Source: Pseudomonadota bacterium
GTDB lineage: Bacteria > Pseudomonadota > Gammaproteobacteria > Burkholderiales > Burkholderiaceae_F
Reading direction: 5' to 3'
Length of the DNA stretch: 35,898 nucleotides
NCBI GenBank assembly: GCA_029778535.1
Contig: JAKOQB010000203.1
Location: 1 to 35,898, forward strand
The notes beneath the pieces are model-generated. The model was given only the letters and a program-made list of their open reading frames with translations. It made no database searches and was not told the origin of the DNA. The position numbers and the translations under genes were made by a program. Shown here piece by piece: positions 1 through 6,126 of the stretch. Within the stretch, counting starts at the first letter, position 1. Every line of letters starts with the position of its first letter.

Positions 1-1019
1 AGCGCGACGTGCAGCCCCTGGGCGCGGACATACTCGGCCACCGTGACCGCGGAAGAGATGCTCGCCTCGCGCGCCGCCACCGGCATGTTCGACGTGTTGG
101 CGATGATCACCGTGCGCTCCATCAGCGGGCGGCCGGTTCTCGGGTCCTCTAGCTGCGGGAATTCCTCCAGCACGCCGGCCATCTCGTTGCCGCGTTCGCC
201 GCAGCCGAGATAGACGATCACGTCGGCGCTGCAGCCCTTGGCGAGCGCCTCGAGCAGGATCGTCTTGCCGGTGCCGAAGCCGCCGGGGATCGCGCCCTTG
301 CCGCCGAGCGCGATCGGAAACAGCGAATCGAGGATGCGCTGGCCCGTCACCAGCGGCTCGTCGGACGGCAGCCGTTCGAGCACCGGCCGCGGCGTGCGCA
401 CCGGCCACGAGTGGCTCAGTGCGATCTCGCGGCTGCGGCCGTCGGATTGCCGCAGCACGAGCAGCGGCTCGGTGTCGCCGTAGTTGCCTGCGGCGGCGAT
501 GCGCTCGACGCTGCCGGCCGCGTCCGGCGGCAGCAGCACGCGCCGGCGGCGGCCCTGCACTTCGCCGAACACGGCGCCGCGCGCGAGGTGGTCGCCCACC
601 GCGACCGTGGGCCTGAAATCGAAGCGCGCGTCGCTGCGCGTCGCAGTGCCCGGCAGGATGTGCCGCTCGCCCTGCACCAGCGGGCGCAGCAGGCCGTCGA
701 AGATGTTGCCGAGCAGATGCGGCCCGACGCGGATCGACAGCAGCTCGCCGCTGCCCTCGACCTCCACGCCGGGGCGCAGCCCGGTTGTGTCCTCGTACAC
801 CTGCGCGACGATTTCGTTCTCGGCGACGCGGATCACTTCGCCGAGCAGCCTCTCGCGGCCGACGCGGATCGCTTCGCGCAGACGGAACTCGCCCGCGGTG
901 CGTGCGCGCAGCACCGGGCCGCTGATCCAGGTGATCTCCGCTTTCGCGCAGCGCGCGAAACTCCCCTCTCCCCCCGCGGGGCGGGGGAGAGGGGTGGAAG
1001 GATTCGTCGCGGTGCTCAT
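1..1019 (-). CDS. atpA: V/A-type ATP synthase catalytic subunit A (3' end outside window)
   Basis: Catalytic, nucleotide-binding subunit of a V/A-type ATPase on the cytoplasmic face. About 340 N-terminal residues are visible. From about residue 28 the protein follows the A-subunit pattern: beta-barrel start ITWISGPVLRA, the A-specific non-homologous insert region, P-loop GGFGTGKT (residues about 246-253; the usual form is GPFGxGKT, so a Pro is replaced by Gly), GERGNEM (about 275-281), and the start of the segment ISSAVTVAEYVRAQG. The ATG at 1019 overlaps the stop of subunit E as ATGA, which supports this start. The first 27 residues are an unusual extension that contains a translated palindromic repeat (963-994). 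No in-frame ATG or GTG lies between the repeat and the conserved barrel. Last gene visible in the operon; subunits B and D are presumably beyond the edge. Confidence 0.93.
   Translation of the reverse strand, partial: MSTATNPSTPLPRPAGGEGSFARCAKAEITWISGPVLRARTAGEFRLREAIRVGRERLLGEVIRVAENEIVAQVYEDTTGLRPGVEVEGSGELLSIRVGPHLLGNIFDGLLRPLVQGERHILPGTATRSDARFDFRPTVAVGDHLARGAVFGEVQGRRRRVLLPPDAAGSVERIAAAGNYGDTEPLLVLRQSDGRSREIALSHSWPVRTPRPVLERLPSDEPLVTGQRILDSLFPIALGGKGAIPGGFGTGKTILLEALAKGCSADVIVYLGCGERGNEMAGVLEEFPQLEDPRTGRPLMERTVIIANTSNMPVAAREASISSAVTVAEYVRAQGLHVA
963..994. repeat. perfect 12-bp stem hairpin (REP-like) inside the subunit A coding start
   Basis: CCCCTCTCCCCC at 963-974 is matched by GGGGGAGAGGGG at 983-994, around an 8-nt GC-rich loop. 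Palindromes of this CCCTCTCC/GGAGAGGG type are common intergenic repeats in GC-rich proteobacteria. Here it lies 25 nt inside subunit A and is translated as roughly residues 9-19 (PLPRPAGGEG). Confidence 0.85.
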
Positions 1020-1621
1020 GGCGCCTCGGTCAGCAACTGCAGCAGCCGCCCTTCGAGCGCCGCGCGCTCGGCGAGAAGCCCGTCGAGCGTGAAGTCGAGC
1101 GAGTTGTTGCCGGCGCGCACGCGCAACCCCGCCTCGATCGCAGCGTCCGCGATCGGTTCTGCAATGATTCCGTGCGCGGCGAGCAGCGATCGCGCCGCCT
1201 CGCGTTCCGCCTGCGGCCAGTCGGGCGGATGGCGGACCTGCCACGCTCCGCGCGGCAGCGCGGTGCGCGCGCGCGCAAGCTGCGTGTCGATCCAGCGCGC
1301 GCGCGTGGCCGCGTCCCGCCAGCGCGCCCGCAGCGCGGCGCGCAGCGGCTCCCACGCCTGCGCCAGCGTGGCCGTGGCGCTGCGCTGCGCGCGCAGCCGG
1401 CGCTCGGTCGCAAGCCGCGCTTGCGCCGCGCCGACTTCTGCCGCGATGCGCTTGCGCTGCTCTTCGATCGCGGTGTGCACGCGGCCGCGCGCGGTGCGCA
1501 GCGCCTCGCGCTTCAGCAGGCGCGCCTGCGCGGTCGCGGGCTCGAGCAGTTCGGCGCAGCGGCGCGCGCGATAGGCGTCGACAACCTGCAGCAAGGCGGC
1601 CGTGCGTTGCTGCAGATTCAT
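1016..1621 (-). CDS. atpE: V/A-type ATP synthase subunit E (peripheral stalk)
   Basis: Peripheral-stalk subunit that pairs with subunit H/G to hold the V1 head to the membrane sector. About 201 residues from the ATG at 1621 (MNLQQRTAALL). The N-terminal two thirds is Ala/Arg/Glu-rich and helical, typical of a stalk coiled coil. The C-terminal part (INTQLARAR-like region through DGLLAERAALEGRLLQLL) resembles the E-subunit globular end. An in-frame ATG at 1657 would add 12 residues; I prefer 1621 because a G-rich ribosome-binding stretch precedes it. Its stop overlaps the start of subunit A. A gap of about 110 nt separates it from subunit F, the only sizeable gap in this operon. Sequence conservation in this family is low, so the call relies on position and helical composition. 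Confidence 0.75.
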   Translation of the reverse strand: MNLQQRTAALLQVVDAYRARRCAELLEPATAQARLLKREALRTARGRVHTAIEEQRKRIAAEVGAAQARLATERRLRAQRSATATLAQAWEPLRAALRARWRDAATRARWIDTQLARARTALPRGAWQVRHPPDWPQAEREAARSLLAAHGIIAEPIADAAIEAGLRVRAGNNSLDFTLDGLLAERAALEGRLLQLLTEAP

Positions 1622-1730
1622 GGCGTGCACCCCCCGCGTGCCGCACGCGGCGCGCAACCCGCCGAGGGAGTCTCGTCCGGCTGCGCGCGGCCGTGCGCCG
1701 GCCGCGATGATCCTGGCGCTTCGCGCATCA

Positions 1731-2036
1731 TCAGTCGGTCTCCAATCCCAGCTGGCGTGCCACGCGAGCGGCGGGGTCGAGCGGGTGCGCCGGCCCGGCG
1801 GGTACGATCAGCACCAGCGGCTGCGTTTTCATCAGCGCCGCTTCGAGGCGTGACGGTGCCAGCTGCTGCGCGCAGCGCGCGCCGACGATCACGACGCGCG
1901 CCGATGCGAGCGCGCGCGCGAACGCGGCGTCGACTTCATCCGGCGCGGGCGTCATCGCGACCGCGCCGGCGAGCCGGAAACCCGCCGCCTCCGCGGCGTC
2001 GCCCAGGTACGCGACGGTGGCGCGCGCTTCCTTCAT
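1731..2036 (-). CDS. atpF: V/A-type ATP synthase subunit F
   Basis: Small Rossmann-like regulatory/central-stalk subunit, 101 residues, normal for the family (about 100-110). The N-terminus TVAYLGDAAEAAGFRLAGA matches the F-subunit pattern (a beta strand, GD, then GFRLAG). A second strand (ARVVIVGARCA) and a third (QPLVLIVPAG) follow, as expected of the alternating alpha/beta fold. The ATG at 2036 overlaps the stop of the proteolipid gene as ATGA, so the two are probably translationally coupled. Its reading frame continues open upstream through the subunit I region, but that upstream part is a shadow. Confidence 0.85.
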   Translation of the reverse strand: MKEARATVAYLGDAAEAAGFRLAGAVAMTPAPDEVDAAFARALASARVVIVGARCAQQLAPSRLEAALMKTQPLVLIVPAGPAHPLDPAARVARQLGLETD

Positions 2037-2374
2037 GTCAGCCGATTCAGGATCAGGATCGAGATGATCACGCCGTAGATCGCGATCCCCTCCGCGAGAC
2101 CGACCAGGATCAGCAGGCGGCCGAACAGTTCGGGCTTTTCCGCCAGCGCGCCGACGGCGGCGGCGCCGAGCCGTGCCACCGCGAGCCCGCCCGCGAGCGA
2201 CGACAAACCGGTGGCGATCGCCGCGGCCATCAGCCCCCACGCCCACGCCTCGGGCGGCAGTGCCGTGCGCGCGCCCTGCGCGGCCGCGGTCGGAACGAAG
2301 GCGACCAGCGTCAGGCCGAGCACCAGCAGCGCGGCAAAGGCGATCAGCGCGACGGCCGTGAAGGTGCGTTTCAT
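2033..2374 (-). CDS. atpK: V/A-type ATP synthase proteolipid subunit K (c subunit)
   Basis: Rotor-ring subunit in the inner membrane, 113 residues. An N-terminal hydrophobic segment (about 5-33) ends in AAAQG and could be a signal-like first helix. It is followed by a helical hairpin: helix 1 around residues 47-77 with the Gly/Ala-rich pattern GLSSLAGGLAVARLG, the polar loop ALAEKPELFG, and helix 2 around 86-109 with the ion-carrying glutamate E95 in LAEGIAIYG. This is the short 8-kDa-type proteolipid, not the duplicated 16-kDa form. The Gln and hydroxyl residues typical of Na+-binding rings are not evident next to E95, so protons are the more likely coupling ion (inference). It lies between subunits I and F. 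Confidence 0.92.
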   Translation of the reverse strand: MKRTFTAVALIAFAALLVLGLTLVAFVPTAAAQGARTALPPEAWAWGLMAAAIATGLSSLAGGLAVARLGAAAVGALAEKPELFGRLLILVGLAEGIAIYGVIISILILNRLT

Positions 2375-4183
2375 CTAGGACTCCTCGAGGGTGACCGGCG
2401 GCGGCGCCAGCGGCCGGAACTCCCGGCCCTGCGCCTGGAAGAAGCGGGTAAAGAATTCGAACAGGACGAGCCGCGTGGTCTGGATCGATACCACGAGGCC
2501 TTCGAGCACCAGGATCAGTGCGTTGCCGAGCACGAACACCAGCGCGCGCACGACGAGGCTGTCGCTCGCCAGCGCCAGCGCGATCACCGCCGAGGCCAGT
2601 CCTGCGTGCGCGAGCGCGAACGCGCCGACGCGCGCGAACGACACCGTGTTGATCAGGATCTGCAGAGTCTTCTCGAGCAGTTCGCCCAGCGCCGCCAGCG
2701 TGCCGCGGGCGGTGCCTCGGCTCCCCGCGATCGCCCATGCCACGCCGACGAGCGCGACCGCCCAGCCGAGCGAATGCACGAATGCGACCAGCACGCCCAG
2801 ATACGTCGCCAGCAGCGCGCCGTCCGCGCGCAGCCAGTGCGCGCCGAGCCCCTGCCACCATGATTCGAGCGCGCCGATCGCCAGGCCCAGCGTCAGCAGC
2901 GCGGCGCCGCCCGCGAGCGGCGCGAGCAGGATCGGCAGCGGCTGTTCCAGCGGCGCCACCCACAGCGGATGCACGACGCCCTCGATGCAGAACGCGCTGC
3001 CGAACACGAAGCCGAAGGCGATCGCTGCAATGCCGCCCGGGACCAGCAGCCGCAGCAACGGCAGGCGATCGCGCAGCAGATAACCGGCGGCTGCCAGCAC
3101 CGCGCCCTGGCCGATGTCGCCGAACATGTAGCCGAAGATCACCGGCACCGTGAACGCGAGCAGCGGGCTCGGATCGGCCGCCGCCGCCCCCGGCATGCCG
3201 ACCAGCCGCGGGAAGAGTTCGAACGGTTTGACCCACCACGGGTTGCGCAGCGTCAGCGGCGGATGCGCGCCGCGTGGCCAGTCGCTCGCCGGTGGAAAGC
3301 GCACGAGAGCGCGCGCGCCGCAGCGCTCGATCGCGCGCACCAGCGCCTTCCGATCGTCGGTCCAGCCGCGGATGCGCGCGAACACCTCGCCGTCGTCGAT
3401 CGCGCCGCCGTGCTCGACGCACCACGTCGCGCGCGCGATCTCGCCGAGCGCGCGCGCGACGCGATGCTGTTCCGCCAATTGCGCGATCTCGCTACGCTGC
3501 TGCGCGATCGACCGTTCGAGCTGTGCGATACGCTCGGCGACCAGCGCGAGGTTCGCCGCCGCGGTCGGCTGCAGCCAGTCGGGAAAGCGGGCGCGCCGGC
3601 CGTTGACCTCCGCCACGGCGCGCGCCATCGATTCGATCGACGCCACCGGACCCACCGCGAGCACCAGCCGCTCGTTCGCGAGCAGCGCCTCGCGCGTCAG
3701 TACGTCCTGCGGCACCGCCAGCGGCGCGCGCGGCGGCAGCGCGAACACGCTCGCGATCACGCCGTGGCTCGCCTGCGCGAGCTGGGAGAAGTCGAAGCGT
3801 GCATCGGTCATCGCGCGCAGCGCGTCTTCGGTCAGGCGCAACTCGCGCAGCCGCGCCTCGTTGCGCTGCAGTTCGGCGATCGCGCCGTCGGCGGCGGCGC
3901 TCCACTGCGCGAGCGTTCGCAACGCGTCGGCCATCGCGTCGAGCGGCGCGCGCCGCTCGGCCGCGAGCCGGGTCGCCGCGGCCGGCCAGTACGGGCGGTA
4001 CTTGCGCGCGAGTTCGCCGAAATCCTTCAGCAGCTCGGCATTGCGCGCCGAATCGACCTGGCCGGCGGCCGGGTGCCACTCGATTTCCACGCAGCCGGCG
4101 CTGGCCAGCGCTTCGAGCGCGATGAACGCGTCGTCGCGAGCGACCACGATCTCGAACCAGCGCGTGGGCTGCGGCCGCATCAT
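2375..4183 (-). CDS. atpI: V/A-type ATP synthase subunit I (a subunit)
   Basis: Stator membrane subunit forming the ion half-channels next to the K ring, 602 residues, near the usual 600-650. The N-terminal half is soluble and partly coiled coil (TRLAAERRAPLDAM, IAQLERSIAQQRSEIAQL). The C-terminal half holds about seven or eight membrane helices, starting at PVIFGYMFGDIGQG, a recognisable subunit I signature. The essential arginine of the family is very likely R518 in INTVSFARVGAFALAHAG. The start is set by ATGATG at 4183, which overlaps the subunit C stop; the second ATG (4180) is equally possible. The gene stops directly before the K gene. Confidence 0.92.
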   Translation of the reverse strand: MMRPQPTRWFEIVVARDDAFIALEALASAGCVEIEWHPAAGQVDSARNAELLKDFGELARKYRPYWPAAATRLAAERRAPLDAMADALRTLAQWSAAADGAIAELQRNEARLRELRLTEDALRAMTDARFDFSQLAQASHGVIASVFALPPRAPLAVPQDVLTREALLANERLVLAVGPVASIESMARAVAEVNGRRARFPDWLQPTAAANLALVAERIAQLERSIAQQRSEIAQLAEQHRVARALGEIARATWCVEHGGAIDDGEVFARIRGWTDDRKALVRAIERCGARALVRFPPASDWPRGAHPPLTLRNPWWVKPFELFPRLVGMPGAAAADPSPLLAFTVPVIFGYMFGDIGQGAVLAAAGYLLRDRLPLLRLLVPGGIAAIAFGFVFGSAFCIEGVVHPLWVAPLEQPLPILLAPLAGGAALLTLGLAIGALESWWQGLGAHWLRADGALLATYLGVLVAFVHSLGWAVALVGVAWAIAGSRGTARGTLAALGELLEKTLQILINTVSFARVGAFALAHAGLASAVIALALASDSLVVRALVFVLGNALILVLEGLVVSIQTTRLVLFEFFTRFFQAQGREFRPLAPPPVTLEES

Positions 4184-4956
4184 GGCCGCACCCGCGCGGC
4201 GCGCACGGAGAATTCGCCGCGCAGCCGCTCCAGGTCGACCGCCGCCACGACCAGATACGCGAACAGCGCGACCGGCTCGCCCGGATGACGGTGCACCAGG
4301 CGCAGCGCGCGCGTGGCCAACGCGCCGCGCGCCTCCGTGGTCTGGTCGATCGGCAAGCCGGCGAAGCGGACGAGATGTGCGGCGACGGTGCGCTCGAGCC
4401 GATCGAGCGGCGCGCGCGCGGCGGCGCGCGGCCAGCGCCGATGCCACTCGTGGCGCCAGGCTTCGAGCGCGGCGTGCAGGCCGGACCGCGCATGTGCCGC
4501 TGGCGCCGCCAGCGCGTGCGCAAGCGGCGCCAGGTCGCTCTGGGCGAGCAGCGTCCGCCGCTGCGCTGGCGTGGCGCGCGCGAGCCCGGTCAGCGCCGGA
4601 TCGGCGTGCATCCAGGCGGCGGGCGGCTCGTCGCCGAGCAATTGCACGAGTGCGGGCAGGTCGATCAGGTGCCGCGTCCACAGCAGCGCCGCGCGCCACT
4701 GCGGCGGTGCCCAACCCGCGATCTCGGCGATGCGCAGGCGCAACTGCTGGCGGAATGCGCGCTCGATATCGTCAATGCCGGCGCGCGCTTCGATGCCGGA
4801 GACGTCGGCGGCCGCGGGCGAGGCGCGCAATGCTTCGAGCAGCGCGGCCACCGTGCGCGCCGAGCGCGTCTGTGACCAAGCGCGTTCGTCGGGGCGTCGC
4901 GCCAGCCGCGCGCCGACACGTGCGTGCGCGTAGTCGAGCGGCAGTCCCGCGATCAT
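4180..4956 (-). CDS. atpC: V/A-type ATP synthase subunit C (AC39-like, short)
   Basis: Socket subunit that connects the central rotor shaft to the K ring in V/A-type ATPases. It is 258 residues, clearly shorter than the usual 320-350. Helical, Arg/Ala/Leu-rich sequence with a DYAHARVGARLARR start that fits the family (an early YxxARVRxxxxxLL pattern) and a C-terminal YLVVAAVDLERLRGEF that matches the common end (hydrophobic helix, then the E-x-x-x-LR type motif). The ATG at 4956 overlaps the stop of the upstream stalk gene as ATGA. Assignment depends on operon position plus these two motifs. Confidence 0.72.
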   Translation of the reverse strand: MIAGLPLDYAHARVGARLARRPDERAWSQTRSARTVAALLEALRASPAAADVSGIEARAGIDDIERAFRQQLRLRIAEIAGWAPPQWRAALLWTRHLIDLPALVQLLGDEPPAAWMHADPALTGLARATPAQRRTLLAQSDLAPLAHALAAPAAHARSGLHAALEAWRHEWHRRWPRAAARAPLDRLERTVAAHLVRFAGLPIDQTTEARGALATRALRLVHRHPGEPVALFAYLVVAAVDLERLRGEFSVRAARVRP

Positions 4957-5306
4957 GTCGAATCCGTGGTCAGCTCGGCGGCGAGCCGTTCGATCGCCGC
5001 GTGCAGACGGCCCGCCTGCACGGCGGCGGCCGCCGCGCAGGAGTCGAGCACCGCGCGCTCCTGCGCGATCGCGTCCAGCCTTGCCTGCAGGCGCGCCTGG
5101 GCGATGGCGTGCACGCGCGCGATTCGAAGGGCAGCGCGCTCGGCGATGCGGCGCGCCTGCGCGCGCGCCTGCGCGAGGCGCAACTCGGCCTCGGCGCGGC
5201 AACGGTCGACCGCGGCGCGCGCCGCCTGTTCCGCGTGCAGCACCTGCTCGATGGCGGCGTCGATCGCTGCCGTCTCCTCGGTATCGCGCACCGTTTCCGT
5301 CAGCAT
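4953..5306 (-). CDS. V/A-type ATP synthase peripheral stalk subunit H/G
   Basis: First gene of the ATPase operon, 117 residues, nearly all one alpha helix with strong heptad character (EQVLHAEQAARAAVDRCRAE and ARAQARRIAERAALRIARVH), the composition of the H/G stalk subunit that dimerises with subunit E. The ATG at 5306 has a good ribosome-binding site (AGGAAGGG, + strand 5313-5320). The reading frame is open further upstream to 5441, but that part is Arg/Gly-rich, not helical, and crosses the regulatory palindrome at 5358-5371, so it is unlikely to be coding. No other family was considered more likely, but helical stalk proteins are hard to prove by eye. Confidence 0.75.
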   Translation of the reverse strand: MLTETVRDTEETAAIDAAIEQVLHAEQAARAAVDRCRAEAELRLAQARAQARRIAERAALRIARVHAIAQARLQARLDAIAQERAVLDSCAAAAAVQAGRLHAAIERLAAELTTDST

Positions 5307-5357
5307 GGCGAGCCCTTCCTCGCGCCCCCCAGTGTCGCGTGCGGATTCGGCCCATCG

Positions 5358-5371
5358 TTGACGGCTGTCAA
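5358..5371. promoter_or_regulatory. FNR/DNR-like palindrome between the V-ATPase operon and cytochrome c
   Basis: TTGAC-GGCT-GTCAA, a perfect 5+4+5 palindrome close to the FNR consensus TTGAT-N4-ATCAA. Rightwards, a CACAGT hexamer starts 36 nt from the palindrome start (5394-5399), where a class II promoter (site at -41.5) would have its -10. Leftwards, GACACT on the minus strand starts 35 nt away (5336-5331) and would give a leader of roughly 17 nt for the ATPase operon. One site could therefore serve both directions. Confidence 0.65.
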
Positions 5372-5461
5372 GTCGTCGACGCGCCGTCAACGGCACAGTC
5401 CCCGGGGCGTTGTCTGAACGTGGTCGTCGATGGCCACCCACTCATTCCGGAAGGGAACTCC

Positions 5462-5761
5462 ATGAAGAAGCTGCTTATCGCATTGACGCTCGGTAGCTCG
5501 CTGGCGCTGGTCAGCGGCATCGCCGCCGCGCAGGACGCCAAGAAGGGCGAAGCCGCGGCCAAGGAATCGGGCTGTCTGGTCTGCCATGACGTGAACAAGA
5601 AGAAGATGGGCCCGGCATTCAAGACCGCAGCGGCCGATCTGAAGAAAGCCGGCGCGACCACGCCGGACAAGGTGATCGCGACGATCAAGTCCAAACACAC
5701 CGAAGTGAAGGCGAAGGACGAGGACCTGAAGAACATCGCTGCGTGGCTCTTGACGCTGTAG
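5462..5761 (+). CDS. c551-like monoheme cytochrome c with His in place of the axial Met
   Basis: Periplasmic electron carrier, 99 residues. Signal peptide residues 1-23 (cleavage after AAA, before QDAKKG). One heme site CLVCH at 38-42, followed by KKKMGPAFK, which matches the KxVGPAYK segment of Pseudomonas-type c551/c8. The C-terminal helix is DEDLKNIAAWLLTL. In c551 the axial Met lies 16 residues before the conserved Trp; at that exact spacing this protein has H79 (W95), and no other Met lies downstream of the GPAF segment. It is preceded by a good ribosome-binding site (GGAAGGG) and the FNR-like site at 5358, and followed by a terminator, so it is probably a single-gene unit. Confidence 0.9.
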   Translation: MKKLLIALTLGSSLALVSGIAAAQDAKKGEAAAKESGCLVCHDVNKKKMGPAFKTAAADLKKAGATTPDKVIATIKSKHTEVKAKDEDLKNIAAWLLTL

Positions 5762-5783
5762 CGATACCCGTACCAGTGTTCTG

Positions 5784-5812
5784 AAAAGGCCGGCTTTGCC
5801 GGCCTTTTGTTT
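5784..5812 (+). terminator. Rho-independent terminator after cytochrome c
   Basis: AAAAGGCCGGC / GCCGGCCTTTT stem with a TTT loop, followed by TTTTGTTTT. The strongest intrinsic terminator in the window. Confidence 0.9.
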
Positions 5813-6026
5813 TCCCGATCCACGGGCCGCAAATCCGGGCCGCGGCGATCCCATGTAACGACAACCGTGACAAACCGGTCTGTCGCAATAACACGACACG
5901 AACTGATCCAGCCGCGCGATCCGTCACGCGCGTTGCACTGCCGGTGCTCTCCGATTTCATCGCCACGGCGACCTCGATCCGGCAGTTGGATCGACGCGGC
6001 GTTCCCGTCGGACAAGCGGCGACTGT

Positions 6027-6040
6027 TTGTTGTTGGTCAA
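6027..6040. promoter_or_regulatory. degenerate FNR-like site upstream of the Mtr cluster
   Basis: TTGTT-GTTG-GTCAA keeps the right half-site and TTG of the left half. A CACGCT hexamer begins exactly 36 nt from the site start, as at 5358. It sits in the 314-nt non-coding stretch 5813-6126, in which I see no gene, and lies about 93 nt before the first decaheme gene, a distance similar to the other sites. Weak alone; supported mainly by the shared geometry. Confidence 0.35.
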
Positions 6041-6126
6041 CCTAGTCCGCACGGTTGGGGATCACGCTTGCGCTGGAAATCTCGACGGAACGATGGATCG
6101 GCTCTGCTCTGGATAGGGAGGGGTGT

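Noticed and set aside
2033..2374. Na+-specific rotor ring
   Set aside because: The helix-1 Gln and the hydroxyl residue next to the carboxylate seen in Na+-binding rings are not evident, so I did not call a Na+ pump.
411..5417. Long plus-strand open frames across the ATPase region (for example 1172-2863, 3150-5417)
   Set aside because: Arg/Ala-rich translations with no domain, antisense to clear ATPase subunits; typical shadows in GC-rich DNA.
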